Shown one piece after another: positions 7,611 to 15,685 of a DNA stretch of 64,000 nucleotides (position 1 is the first letter of the stretch; each line of letters opens with the position of its first letter). This DNA comes from Deinococcus cellulosilyticus NBRC 106333 = KACC 11606 (GTDB taxonomy: Bacteria > Deinococcota > Deinococci > Deinococcales > Deinococcaceae): the NCBI RefSeq assembly GCF_007990775.1, contig NZ_BJXB01000028.1:1-64000 (forward strand), read 5' to 3'. A program made the translations under genes and the position numbers. The notes under the pieces are model-generated. The model was not told the origin of the DNA. It saw nothing but the letters and a program-made list of their open reading frames with translations, and did no database searches.

Positions 7611-9200
7611 TCACAGCTGGTGCCTCTTCTTCCAGTCTTCTGCCGTGAAGGCTTTGAGTCCGGTGGCGAACTCCATGATGTGCTCGTGGGTGAGGCTTTC
7701 TCCCCGTGCAGGATCGATTTCACCGACGAGTTCCCCTTCCCTGAGGACCAGCACCCGGTCCGCGATCTGCACCAGTTCGGGGGTTTCGGAGGTGATGTAG
7801 AGGATGGTCATGCCTTCACTGGCAAGCCTGCTCAGCGTCCGGTACAGGTCCAGTTTGGCTGAGACGTCAATTCCGGTGGTGGGTTCATCCAGCAGAAGCA
7901 CTTTTGGTTTCAGGCTCAGGTAGCGGGCCAGCAAGAGTTTCTGCTGGTTTCCGCCTGAGAGTTTTTCCACTGCGGTTCCCAGGGTGGAGAGTTTGATGTT
8001 CAGGTGGGTGACGGTGTTTTTCACCTGTCGGGCCACCTCGGGGAAATTGAGGAGCCCCAGGCGGGTGTGTTTGTCCAGCACCCCGATGGCGATGTTCTCT
8101 GCCACAGTCATGCGGGTGAAAAGGCCTTCTGAGACGCGGTCTTCTGGCACATAGACCATGCCTGCCCGAACCCCGTCTCTGGGGCTGTGGAGATCCAGCA
8201 ATTGTCCGTCCAGAAACACCTTCCCTGCTTTCAGGGGCTGTACACCAGCAATGAGTCTGGCAAGCTCGGTGCGGCCCGAGCCCACCAGTCCCGCCAGGCC
8301 CACGATTTCCCCCTGCCTCAGGGACAGGGAGGTGGGCTTGATTTTTTTGCCGTCGGTCACCCCAAGCAGTTCCAGCACCACCGGACGGTGCGCGGGTGGT
8401 GGAGGGGCTTTCTGGAAGTCCTGCAGGGACTGCCCGAGCATCATCTGCACGAGTTTTTCCGCGTTGATGCCTGCCCTGCGGGGGTCCACCGGGGAACGGC
8501 TGGGATCTTCCGGTCCGCGCTGCAGGGTGCCGATCAGTACACCATTTCTAAGCACACTCACCCGGTCCGCCAGGGCGTACACCTCGGACATGCGGTGGGA
8601 GATGTAGACGATGCCAATCCCCTGCTGGCGCAGGATTTTGATGATCTCAAAGAGGCGCTGGCTTTCGGTTTCACTCAGGGCAGAAGTGGGTTCGTCCAGC
8701 ACCAGCACACGCGGTTTGAAGGCGAGCGCACGGGCGATTTCCACCAGTTGACCTTCTGCACGGGAGAGGTTTCGCACCAGGGTTTCCGGTCCAAAAGTTG
8801 CCCCCACCTCCTGCAGGACCCTCAGGGTGGTTTTGCGCATCTCTGAGGCGTTGAGCAAACCCCACTGGGTTTTTTCTGCACCCAGGAAGATGTTCTCCTG
8901 CACGCTCATGTGCTGGGCGAGGTTCGGTTCCTGGTAGATCAGGTGGATGCCCAGGGCCCGGGCGGCACGGGGGTCTTTCATGCGCACCTGCTGCCCATCG
9001 ATGAAAATCTGGCCTTCAGAGGGCTGGTAGGCCCCGACCAGCACTTTCATCAGGGTGGATTTCCCTGCGCCGTTTTCCCCCATCAGGGCGAGCACCTCGC
9101 CGGGGTACAGCACCAGGTTCACCTGATGGAGGGCCTGCACGCCAGGGAAGTGTTTGCTGATGGCTCGCATTTCAAGAAGAGGAGGCTGGACCTTGGTCAT
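7611..9200 (-). CDS. Sugar ABC transporter ATPase, RbsA/MglA type (copy 2)
   Basis: A 529-aa double nucleotide-binding-domain ATPase: Walker A GENGAGKST, Walker B VLVLDEPTSALS in the first half; degenerate P-loop GLAGLVGSGRTE, LSGGNQQK and VLLLDEPTTGID in the second. The frame stays open to 9461, but the family begins at PPLLEMRAISKHFPG, so ATG 9200 (or 9215) is the start; the ribosome site is weak. Compared with copy 1 it has about 15 extra residues near the middle (EDPSRSPVDPRRAGIN). It is divergent from the fructose-type binding-protein operon (9718), the most natural partner. A GAAGCGCTTC palindrome lies about 110 nt upstream. Confidence 0.88.
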   Translation of the reverse strand: MTKVQPPLLEMRAISKHFPGVQALHQVNLVLYPGEVLALMGENGAGKSTLMKVLVGAYQPSEGQIFIDGQQVRMKDPRAARALGIHLIYQEPNLAQHMSVQENIFLGAEKTQWGLLNASEMRKTTLRVLQEVGATFGPETLVRNLSRAEGQLVEIARALAFKPRVLVLDEPTSALSETESQRLFEIIKILRQQGIGIVYISHRMSEVYALADRVSVLRNGVLIGTLQRGPEDPSRSPVDPRRAGINAEKLVQMMLGQSLQDFQKAPPPPAHRPVVLELLGVTDGKKIKPTSLSLRQGEIVGLAGLVGSGRTELARLIAGVQPLKAGKVFLDGQLLDLHSPRDGVRAGMVYVPEDRVSEGLFTRMTVAENIAIGVLDKHTRLGLLNFPEVARQVKNTVTHLNIKLSTLGTAVEKLSGGNQQKLLLARYLSLKPKVLLLDEPTTGIDVSAKLDLYRTLSRLASEGMTILYITSETPELVQIADRVLVLREGELVGEIDPARGESLTHEHIMEFATGLKAFTAEDWKKRHQL

Positions 9201-9302
9201 GGGGTTCTGCCCCATTATGGCAGAACTGCAGCAACCTGCAGCAACAGAAAAAAGGAGGTGTAAGGAATGTGCTTTGCCTCCTATTGTACCCTGAGGACAT
9301 GA

Positions 9303-9320
9303 TTTCAGAAGCGCTTCCAG
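9303..9320. promoter_or_regulatory. LacI-type operator candidate upstream of ATPase copy 2
   Basis: TTTCAGAAGCGCTTCCAG holds the 10-bp palindrome GAAGCGCTTC (9308-9317) with a central CG, typical of LacI-family operators. It shares TTTCAGAAGC with the site at 5846-5860, one base shorter at the centre. It could serve both the ATPase and the divergent binding-protein operon. Confidence 0.5.
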
Positions 9321-9480
9321 TCTTGCAGAAGAAGAAAAAACCACCAGTGGCGTGCTCGATACAACCTCATGCCAGCTGATGGGGCAGCTGGTTTTGCTGG
9401 AGTTCGATTTCCGGAATGGGGCGTCGCTCCAGAAGTGTTTGATCGATTTCCCTATAAACAATCAGTCTGGTGGAAGCTTT

Positions 9481-9580
9481 TCCGTGCAGAAATTTCAGCC
9501 ATTGCAAGGAGGTTTCTGCAAATTGCAAGGTGACTTTGCAGTCAAAACTTGCAAAAAGGTTCTGCAAACTTGCTGCAAGG
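9481..9580. promoter_or_regulatory. TGCAA-rich repeats before the binding-protein gene
   Basis: Within the 517-bp gap 9201-9717, TTTCTGCAAATTGCAAGG (from 9513) and TTCTGCAAACTTGCTGCAAG (from 9560) are imperfect copies, with more TTGCAA halves between them. They resemble TCTGCAAATTTGCAGA at 6021 and probably form regulator-binding sites just upstream of the promoter at 9584. Confidence 0.4.
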
Positions 9581-9583
9581 AGA

Positions 9584-9612
9584 TTGACCTGTGGCCATTC
9601 ATCCTGTAAAGT
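9584..9612 (+). promoter_or_regulatory. Promoter of the fructose-type ABC operon
   Basis: TTGACC (9584-9589), a 17-bp spacer and TAAAGT (9607-9612) make a good housekeeping promoter 105 nt before the binding-protein start. Confidence 0.5.
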
Positions 9613-9717
9613 CCAGATCAGGACCGCAACAACTTCAAACACAAGCCGTGCAAAAGACCTGCACACCTTGCCGGGTGTGAACGGTTCGTTGTGCGGTCCC
9701 CAGGAGAGGAAAAAACC

Positions 9718-10689
9718 ATGAACATCAAACGTCTGTCTGCCCTGTCTGTTCTCATGACCGCCACTGTTGCTTTCGCTGCCGACCAGCCCATCATTGGCCT
9801 GATCACCAAAACCGAAACCAACCCCTTCTTTGTGAAGATGAAAGAAGGTGCACAGAAAGCGGCAACCGCCAAAGGTGCCAAACTCCTCACCGGCGCTGGC
9901 AAAGCCGACGGGGACAACGCCGGACAGGTGACCGCACTCGAAAACATGGTGGCTGCTGGAGCCAAAGCCATCCTGATCACCCCCAACAACGCCCAGGCCA
10001 TCATCCCCGCCATTGAGAAAGCCCGCAAGCAGGGCGTGATGGTGATTGCGCTCGACAGCCCCACCGATCCCCAGAGTGCCGTGGACGCCCTGTTCGCCAC
10101 CAACAACTACAAAGCCGGACAGCTGATCGGCAAGTACGCCAAGGCCGCTTTTGGCAAGAAACCCGTGAAAATCGCCACCCTGGACCTGTTCCCCGGTCAC
10201 CCCGTGGGCATTGACCGCCACAATGGCTTCCTGAATGGCTTCGGCATTTCCAGCGACAAGGACGCCCGCGTGGTCTGCATGCAGGACTCCTACGGGGACC
10301 AGGCCAAAGGCCAGACCGCCATGGAAAACTGCCTGCAGAAAGACCCTGAAATCAACCTGGTCTACACCATCAACGAACCCGCAGCTGCAGGTGCCTATCA
10401 GGCCCTCAAAGCCATTGGCCGCGAGAAAGACGTGATGATTGTCTCTGTCGACGGGGGTTGCACCGGTGTGAAAAACGTGGCTGCAGGCATGATTGCCGCC
10501 ACCTCCCAGCAGTACCCCCTGAAGATGGCTTCTCTGGGTGTGGAAGCCGGAGTAAAATACATCAAGACCGGCAAAAAAGTCTCAGGCTACACCGACACGG
10601 GCGTCACCCTCATCACCGACAAGAAGATGAAAGGTGTGACCAGCAAGGACACCAAATTCGGCCTCGACAACTGCTGGGGCGTCAAGTAA
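9718..10689 (+). CDS. CUT2 sugar-binding protein (fructose/ribose type)
   Basis: A 323-aa exported substrate-binding protein with a Sec signal peptide (cleavage after VAFA, about residue 20) and the RbsB/FrcB fold: IIGLITKTETNPFF opens the mature protein, and ILITPNN, VIALDSP and VDGGC line the usual ligand cleft. GAGAGGA precedes ATG 9718. It starts an operon with a CUT2 permease and a mutarotase. Its resemblance to fructose-binding FrcB and the adjoining GH32 enzymes argue for fructose, but ribose or another hexose cannot be excluded from sequence alone. Confidence 0.88.
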   Translation: MNIKRLSALSVLMTATVAFAADQPIIGLITKTETNPFFVKMKEGAQKAATAKGAKLLTGAGKADGDNAGQVTALENMVAAGAKAILITPNNAQAIIPAIEKARKQGVMVIALDSPTDPQSAVDALFATNNYKAGQLIGKYAKAAFGKKPVKIATLDLFPGHPVGIDRHNGFLNGFGISSDKDARVVCMQDSYGDQAKGQTAMENCLQKDPEINLVYTINEPAAAGAYQALKAIGREKDVMIVSVDGGCTGVKNVAAGMIAATSQQYPLKMASLGVEAGVKYIKTGKKVSGYTDTGVTLITDKKMKGVTSKDTKFGLDNCWGVK

Positions 10690-10818
10690 GCCTCGGTCCA
10701 CAGGACAGACGTTATCGTCAGGAAAAGAGGCTCAGGTGAAACCGCTTTTGACTGACAACCAAGCCCACCAACACAGGGGAGAGGGTCACAGACCTTCTCC
10801 CTGGAAAGGCCTTTCACC

Positions 10819-11814
10819 ATGACCGTACAGAACCCCGCCAATGCCCGGACCCGCGAGGCCAATTCGCTCCTCAAGCGCCTGAACAGCACCAACCTGCTCG
10901 GGCCCATCATCGCCCTGATTCTCGCCAGTGCTTTTTTTGCCACCCAGTCCGAACGTTTTCTGACCGGTCAGAACTTCTCCCTGATCCTGCAACAGGTGAT
11001 GGTGGTCGGGGTGATGGCCATTGGCCAGACGTTGATCATCCTCACTGCAGGGATTGACCTGTCGTGCGGGATGGTGATGGTGCTCGGCACCATGGTGATG
11101 ACCAAGCTCGCCGTGGAATCCGGCATGAATCCTTTTGTTGCCATTCTGGCAGGCACCCTGGTCTCCACCGCTGTGGGATTTTTAAACGGCCTGCTGGTCA
11201 CAAAAATCAAACTGCCTCCTTTTATCGTTACGCTGGGCACCTACAACATTGCTTTCGCCATCACCCAGATTTACTCCAACGCCCAGACCCAGACCGGTCT
11301 GCCTGAAGCCCTCACCTTTTTCGGGAACACCTTTCACATCGGGAACACCGCCATCACCTACGGCACTGTGCTGATGCTCCTGATGTACGTTTTGATCTGG
11401 GTGTTTCTGACCCGCACCGCACCGGGCCGCCACATTTACGCGGTGGGCAACAACCCTGAAGCAGCAAGGCTCACCGGCATTCCCACCAACAAGGTGCTCC
11501 TGTTTGTGTACACCTTCGCTGGATTCATTTACAGCATTGCTGGCCTGTTGCTCGTTGCCCGCACCGGAGTGGGCGACCCCAACGCCGGAGCCACCGACAA
11601 CCTGGACACCATCACCGCAGTGGTGCTGGGCGGAACGAGCCTCTTTGGTGGGCGCGGCCTGATTTACGGCACCCTGCTTGGTGCTCTGATCGTGGGTGTA
11701 TTCCGCAACGGCCTCACCCTGACGGGGGTGCCCTCGGTGTACCAGATCCTGATCACTGGCATCCTGGTGATTCTGGCGGTGGCTGCAGACCAGCTCACCC
11801 GCAAGAAGGCCTGA
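10819..11814 (+). CDS. CUT2 sugar ABC transporter permease
   Basis: A 331-aa polytopic membrane protein of the RbsC/FrcC family with about eight to ten hydrophobic helices. GQTLIILTAGIDLSCG and LGGTSLFGGRGLIYGTLLGA are the characteristic conserved segments. AAAGG precedes ATG 10819. It is the only CUT2 permease in the window and would form a homodimer served by one of the two double ATPases (4288, 7611). It is 129 nt downstream of the binding protein and 1 nt ahead of the mutarotase start, so it is clearly an operon member. Confidence 0.9.
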   Translation: MTVQNPANARTREANSLLKRLNSTNLLGPIIALILASAFFATQSERFLTGQNFSLILQQVMVVGVMAIGQTLIILTAGIDLSCGMVMVLGTMVMTKLAVESGMNPFVAILAGTLVSTAVGFLNGLLVTKIKLPPFIVTLGTYNIAFAITQIYSNAQTQTGLPEALTFFGNTFHIGNTAITYGTVLMLLMYVLIWVFLTRTAPGRHIYAVGNNPEAARLTGIPTNKVLLFVYTFAGFIYSIAGLLLVARTGVGDPNAGATDNLDTITAVVLGGTSLFGGRGLIYGTLLGALIVGVFRNGLTLTGVPSVYQILITGILVILAVAADQLTRKKA

Positions 11815-11815
11815 G

Positions 11816-12286
11816 GTGCTGAGAGGCATCGACCCCCTGCTCTCGCCAGAGCTTCTCAAGATCCTCTGCGAGATGGGGCACGGAGATGAACTGTATGTGG
11901 TGGATGCGAACTTTACCGCATCCACCCTCGCCAGAGGCCGCCCGATTGTGCGTCTGGACGGGATTTCCCTGCAGAGGGCCTGTGAAGCCATCCTGTCGGT
12001 GTTTCCCCTTGATCCCGCAGAGCGACCTGTGGGCTACATGAAGGTGTGCAACACGCCAGAAGGCCACCTGAACGGGGCGCAGCAGGATGTGCTGAACGTG
12101 CTTGCCAGACTGGACATCCAGCCAGAGCACTGTGAACCCACCGAGCGTTTCGCGTTTTATGAGCGCACCCAGCGTGCCTACGCTTTTGTGGTGACCGGGG
12201 AACTGCGCACCTATGCCAACTTCTGCTTCAAAAAAGCCGTGGTGAGCTTCCCTGCCCAGCCTGAGCGTGAACAGGCACCCGTCTGA
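11816..12286 (+). CDS. RbsD/FucU-family sugar mutarotase
   Basis: A 156-aa cytoplasmic enzyme of the RbsD/FucU family, which interconverts anomers of an imported sugar. MLRGIDPLLSPELLKILCEMGHGD is the family's N-terminal signature; the His in MGHGD and the C-terminal YANFCFKKAVV (in place of the usual YANIILKKGV) match FucU. The start is GTG 11816, one base after the permease stop, so coupling is likely. Placement behind a fructose-type transporter suggests action on the transported ketose or hexose; FucU homologues usually act on fucose or ribose, so the substrate is inferred. Confidence 0.85.
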   Translation: MLRGIDPLLSPELLKILCEMGHGDELYVVDANFTASTLARGRPIVRLDGISLQRACEAILSVFPLDPAERPVGYMKVCNTPEGHLNGAQQDVLNVLARLDIQPEHCEPTERFAFYERTQRAYAFVVTGELRTYANFCFKKAVVSFPAQPEREQAPV

Positions 12287-12341
12287 GGTGTTCTGGAGGG
12301 CCTGGAGACCTGCGGGGCAACGCCTGAAAACAGGATTGCTT

Positions 12342-12357
12342 ATGCAATTCCTTGCAT
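12342..12357. promoter_or_regulatory. Operator copy 1: ATGCAA-N4-TTGCAT
   Basis: ATGCAA TTCC TTGCAT lies in the 352-bp gap before the first exported GH32. Identical half-sites with the same 4-bp spacer recur at 15411 and 17875. The LacI regulator at 18011 is the probable binder. Confidence 0.6.
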
Positions 12358-12470
12358 AATAGACCAGATCTATAACAATGCGTCCACAGAATACTGCTCT
12401 GAATAGGGCCTGAATGTCAGGCTGCATTTCGGAGCAGTGAATTTTTATGAAGAATTTTGAATTTTTATGC

Positions 12471-12499
12471 TTGACAGTTCTGCCTCAACAGACTATGCT
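12471..12499 (+). promoter_or_regulatory. Promoter of the first exported GH32 gene
   Basis: TTGACA (12471-12476), 17-bp spacer, TATGCT (12494-12499), followed by CAGGTCA. The same arrangement, including CAG[G/A]TCA after the -10, occurs at 15542-15570 before the second GH32, so both promoters probably descend from one duplicated unit. Confidence 0.65.
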
Positions 12500-12638
12500 C
12501 AGGTCACACCCTTCAAAACCACCCTGAACAGTCCCCGTCCAGCGGCCTGCCTCCCTGTCCTTTGTCTGGAACAGGTCAACCCTGCAGGTCTGTGGTCTCT
12601 TATTGAACATGGTGGCTGGTGCAAGAAAGGAACCCCTG

Positions 12639-14687
12639 ATGACCCCCAGAACCCTGAAGTCCTGTCTGCTGCTTTCCCTGGGCTTAACCCTCAGTGCCTG
12701 CTCCTCGGTGACCGTCCCCCCACCGGGAGGCTTTCAACCCCCCTCCGCCCGCTACAAAGAACAGTGGCGACCCCAGTTGCACTACACCCCGGCGCGCAAC
12801 TGGATGAACGACCCCAACGGCATGGTCTACCACGACGGCGAATATCACCTGTTCTACCAGTACAATCCTTTTGGCATCAAATGGGGACACATGAGCTGGG
12901 GACATGCGGTGTCCAGGGACCTCGTTCACTGGGAAGAGCTGCCTGTCGCCATTCCTGAAGCTGAAGACATCGCCATCTTTTCGGGTTCAGTGGTGGTGGA
13001 CAAGAACAACACCAGCGGCTTTGGCACCACCACCAGCCCTCCACTGGTGGCCCTTTTCACCGGAGCAAGGCATTCGGATGGCAACCAGTCCCAGTACCTG
13101 GCCTACTCGCTCGACAGGGGACGCACCTGGACGAGGTACGGCACGGCTCCGGTGCTGGACATCGGCAGCAAAGAGTCCCGCGACCCCAAAGTCTTCTGGC
13201 ATGCTCCCACCAGCAAATGGATCATGGTCTTTGCCCGGGCAACCGACCACAAAGTGGCTTTTTACGGCTCCACCAACCTCAAAAACTGGACGTACCTCAG
13301 TGACTTTGGCCCCCTGGGGGCAGGCACAGGCCCGGGTGACCTCTGGGAGGTCCCGGACCTGATTCAACTTCCGGTGGACGGCAACACCGCAAACCAGAAG
13401 TGGGTGATGCTGCTGAGCATCAACGGAGGCACCCTGTGGGGTGGATCGGGGATGCAGTACTACACAGGGTCTTTCAACGGGACCACCTTCACCCCTGATC
13501 CCCTGCCAGCGGTCAACGAACCCACCGGAACCCTCTACGCAGACTTTGAAGGCAGCACTTACGGTTCCTGGACCGTCACAGGAACAGCCTTTGGTTCAGG
13601 CCCAGCCAGGGGAACCCTCGCAAACCAGCAAACGGTTACCGGCTACAGGGGCACGGGTCTGGTCAACTCCTACCTGGGAGGGGATGTGAGCACCGGAACC
13701 CTCACCAGTCCAGACTTTGTGATCACCAAGCCCTACATCAGCTTTCTGATCGGTGGAGGAGACCACCCCGGTGAAACCGCCCTGAACCTGATCGTGGACG
13801 GCAAAGTGGTGCGCAGTGCCACTGGCCGCAACGAAGAGCAACTTCGCTGGAGTGCTTTTGATGTCACGGCCCTGCAGGGCAAGACGGCCAGACTTCAGGT
13901 CAAAGACAGCCATACCGGGCAGTGGGGCCACATCAACGTGGACCAGATCCTGCAAAGCGACAATGCCTTCACTGAGCAGGACAACAGGGTGTTGTGGGCG
14001 GATTTCGGGCGGGACTTCTACGCCGCGTCCACCTTCGACAACCACCCCACCGGAGACAAAGTGTGGATTGGCTGGATGAGCAACTGGCAGTACGCCAACA
14101 ATGTCCCCACCTATCCCTGGCGCAGTGCCATGTCTCTTGTGCGCAAACTCTCTCTGAAATCCACCCCAGAAGGGGTGCGTCTGGCCCAGGAACCTGTGGC
14201 TGCGCTGGGCACCAAAAGGGCTGCCACGGTGAGATTCAGCAACCTTCCCCTCTCCCAGGTCCGGCAGGGCCTGATCAATGCCGGGGTCAGGGGCAAAACC
14301 CTGGATGTGGTGCTGGAAGTGGACACCTCCGGCACGGGCAGTGTGGGCCTCAAATTCCACCAGGGAGGTCCAGAAGAAACCGTTTTGCAGTACAACCCCA
14401 TCACCCAGAAGCTGTCTCTGGACCGCATCCGCTCGGGGGATTCCAGTTTCGATGCTGGCCTGTCGGAAGTGCATGTGGCGACGTTGCGCAACACCGGAAC
14501 CCTGAAACTCCGGGTGGTGCTGGACACCTCCTCCATCGAGGTTTTCGCGCAGGACGGAAAACTGGTCTTCACGGACATCCTGCTTTCCAGCCCTGGCAGC
14601 GATGGCATGGAGATTTACAGCAGCAGTGGTGATCCCCTGGTCAAGACTTTTGAAGTGCACGAACTCAAATCCATCTGGAACCCCTGA
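12639..14687 (+). CDS. Exported GH32 fructan hydrolase lipoprotein (copy 1)
   Basis: A 682-aa glycoside hydrolase family 32 enzyme (levanase, inulinase or invertase type) anchored as a lipoprotein: lipobox LSAC with Cys21. The catalytic set is visible: nucleophile Asp58 in NWMNDPNG, transition-state Asp182 in RDP and acid/base Glu237 in LWEVPDL. A module of roughly 150 residues (from about YADFEGSTYGSWTVTG to WGHINVDQIL) is inserted in the propeller, as in levanases of the SacC group; the C-terminal beta-sandwich ends in HELKSIWNP. ATG 12639 follows AAAGGA. It is close to the copy at 15686 and is followed after 23 nt by an unknown lipoprotein. It likely attacks extracellular fructan. Confidence 0.9.
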   Translation: MTPRTLKSCLLLSLGLTLSACSSVTVPPPGGFQPPSARYKEQWRPQLHYTPARNWMNDPNGMVYHDGEYHLFYQYNPFGIKWGHMSWGHAVSRDLVHWEELPVAIPEAEDIAIFSGSVVVDKNNTSGFGTTTSPPLVALFTGARHSDGNQSQYLAYSLDRGRTWTRYGTAPVLDIGSKESRDPKVFWHAPTSKWIMVFARATDHKVAFYGSTNLKNWTYLSDFGPLGAGTGPGDLWEVPDLIQLPVDGNTANQKWVMLLSINGGTLWGGSGMQYYTGSFNGTTFTPDPLPAVNEPTGTLYADFEGSTYGSWTVTGTAFGSGPARGTLANQQTVTGYRGTGLVNSYLGGDVSTGTLTSPDFVITKPYISFLIGGGDHPGETALNLIVDGKVVRSATGRNEEQLRWSAFDVTALQGKTARLQVKDSHTGQWGHINVDQILQSDNAFTEQDNRVLWADFGRDFYAASTFDNHPTGDKVWIGWMSNWQYANNVPTYPWRSAMSLVRKLSLKSTPEGVRLAQEPVAALGTKRAATVRFSNLPLSQVRQGLINAGVRGKTLDVVLEVDTSGTGSVGLKFHQGGPEETVLQYNPITQKLSLDRIRSGDSSFDAGLSEVHVATLRNTGTLKLRVVLDTSSIEVFAQDGKLVFTDILLSSPGSDGMEIYSSSGDPLVKTFEVHELKSIWNP

Positions 14688-14710
14688 TGCCTTTACAAGA
14701 GAGGAAAACC

Positions 14711-15316
14711 ATGTTCCATTTTCACAAGACCCTCCTGGCCTTTGCCGCACTTTCCCTGATGTCCTGCGCCCAGTTGATTCCTCCCCAGACCCTGCAGGAA
14801 AACCCCCTCGGGATTGACAACGCGGCCATCCAGATGGGCAATGGAGGCACCATCGATTACACCGCTCCAGCCTTTGGAGATTTTGTCCCACAGGGGGCCG
14901 CGCCAGATGAGGTGGAGGTGTCCATCGTGATCAGCAAAATCACCGTGAACGCCTCCTGCCTGACTTTGCCAGACACCTTCACCGTGACCCTGAAAGACAT
15001 GCGGGTCAAGGTGTGGGACCGCCAGGACACCTTTGCCCTGAAGGCCACCGAACGGGGCACCACCGAGAATCCCATCACGGGCACCGTCTCTGCTCGGGTG
15101 CTGCGTCCAGAGCTTGCAGTCTACGCTTACAGGCTTCCTGCCCCGAAAACCATCCGGCTGGTTTTTGACCGTCAGCTTTACAACCTGGTGACTTCAGGAG
15201 GGGACAACCTGGCCCGCCTGACTGGCGTGATGGAGGTCTCGGATGCAAAACTGCTGGGCTGCCGGGTGGGGGCACTGGTGGACAGCAACTCCGTCACCCT
15301 GCGGAAATTCAACTGA
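14711..15316 (+). CDS. Lipoprotein of unknown function in the fructan locus
   Basis: A 201-aa protein with a type II signal peptide (LMSC, Cys17). AGAGGA precedes ATG 14711. It starts 23 nt after the first GH32 stop, so the two should be co-transcribed. The mature part is beta-rich with two further cysteines (NASCLTL and LLGCRVG) that could form a disulfide, and no enzymatic motif. Its place between two fructanase lipoproteins suggests a surface binding or docking role, but no family was recognised and this is inference. Confidence 0.75.
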   Translation: MFHFHKTLLAFAALSLMSCAQLIPPQTLQENPLGIDNAAIQMGNGGTIDYTAPAFGDFVPQGAAPDEVEVSIVISKITVNASCLTLPDTFTVTLKDMRVKVWDRQDTFALKATERGTTENPITGTVSARVLRPELAVYAYRLPAPKTIRLVFDRQLYNLVTSGGDNLARLTGVMEVSDAKLLGCRVGALVDSNSVTLRKFN

Positions 15317-15410
15317 AAGAAGAAGCACAAACAGCCCCACACCACCCCAGATCAGGCCCCTTTGTGGGGTCTGGTCGAGTGCTGTCCTTTGGAAGGGAGA
15401 GTTGAAAATC

Positions 15411-15426
15411 ATGCAAAAAATTGCAT
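15411..15426. promoter_or_regulatory. Operator copy 2: ATGCAA-N4-TTGCAT
   Basis: ATGCAA AAAA TTGCAT in the 369-bp gap 15317-15685. A weak promoter (TTCAAT 15432, TATAAA 15455) follows immediately, and single TTGCAT halves occur at 15508 and 15529 near the stronger promoter at 15542. Confidence 0.6.
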
Positions 15427-15541
15427 AAAAGTTCAATCTTGGATCTGAACTTGGTATAAATAAAATAAAAATCTGCGAACTGAAAAGAAAACAACACAAC
15501 CAGCTGTTTGCATTAAAATTCGAGAATCTTGCATGGTCTGG

Positions 15542-15570
15542 TTGACAAGCTGCGACCCTCTGCATAAGCT
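15542..15570 (+). promoter_or_regulatory. Promoter of the second exported GH32 gene
   Basis: TTGACA (15542-15547), 17-bp spacer, TAAGCT (15565-15570) followed by CAGATCA. It mirrors the promoter at 12471. TTGCAT halves lie just upstream, consistent with repressor control. Confidence 0.55.
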
Positions 15571-15685
15571 CAGATCAGGCCACCACAGCCCAACCTTCCA
15601 GAAACCTCAGGGCACTTCTGACACATGCAACTTCTGCGTGTGAAGCTGCTGTTCTGCTGGATTTCTGGCCCTGAAAGGACACCCC

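Noticed and set aside
13596..14891. 431-aa minus-strand frame opposite the first exported GH32
   Set aside because: It covers the GH32 C-terminus and the next gene's start with no motif of its own.
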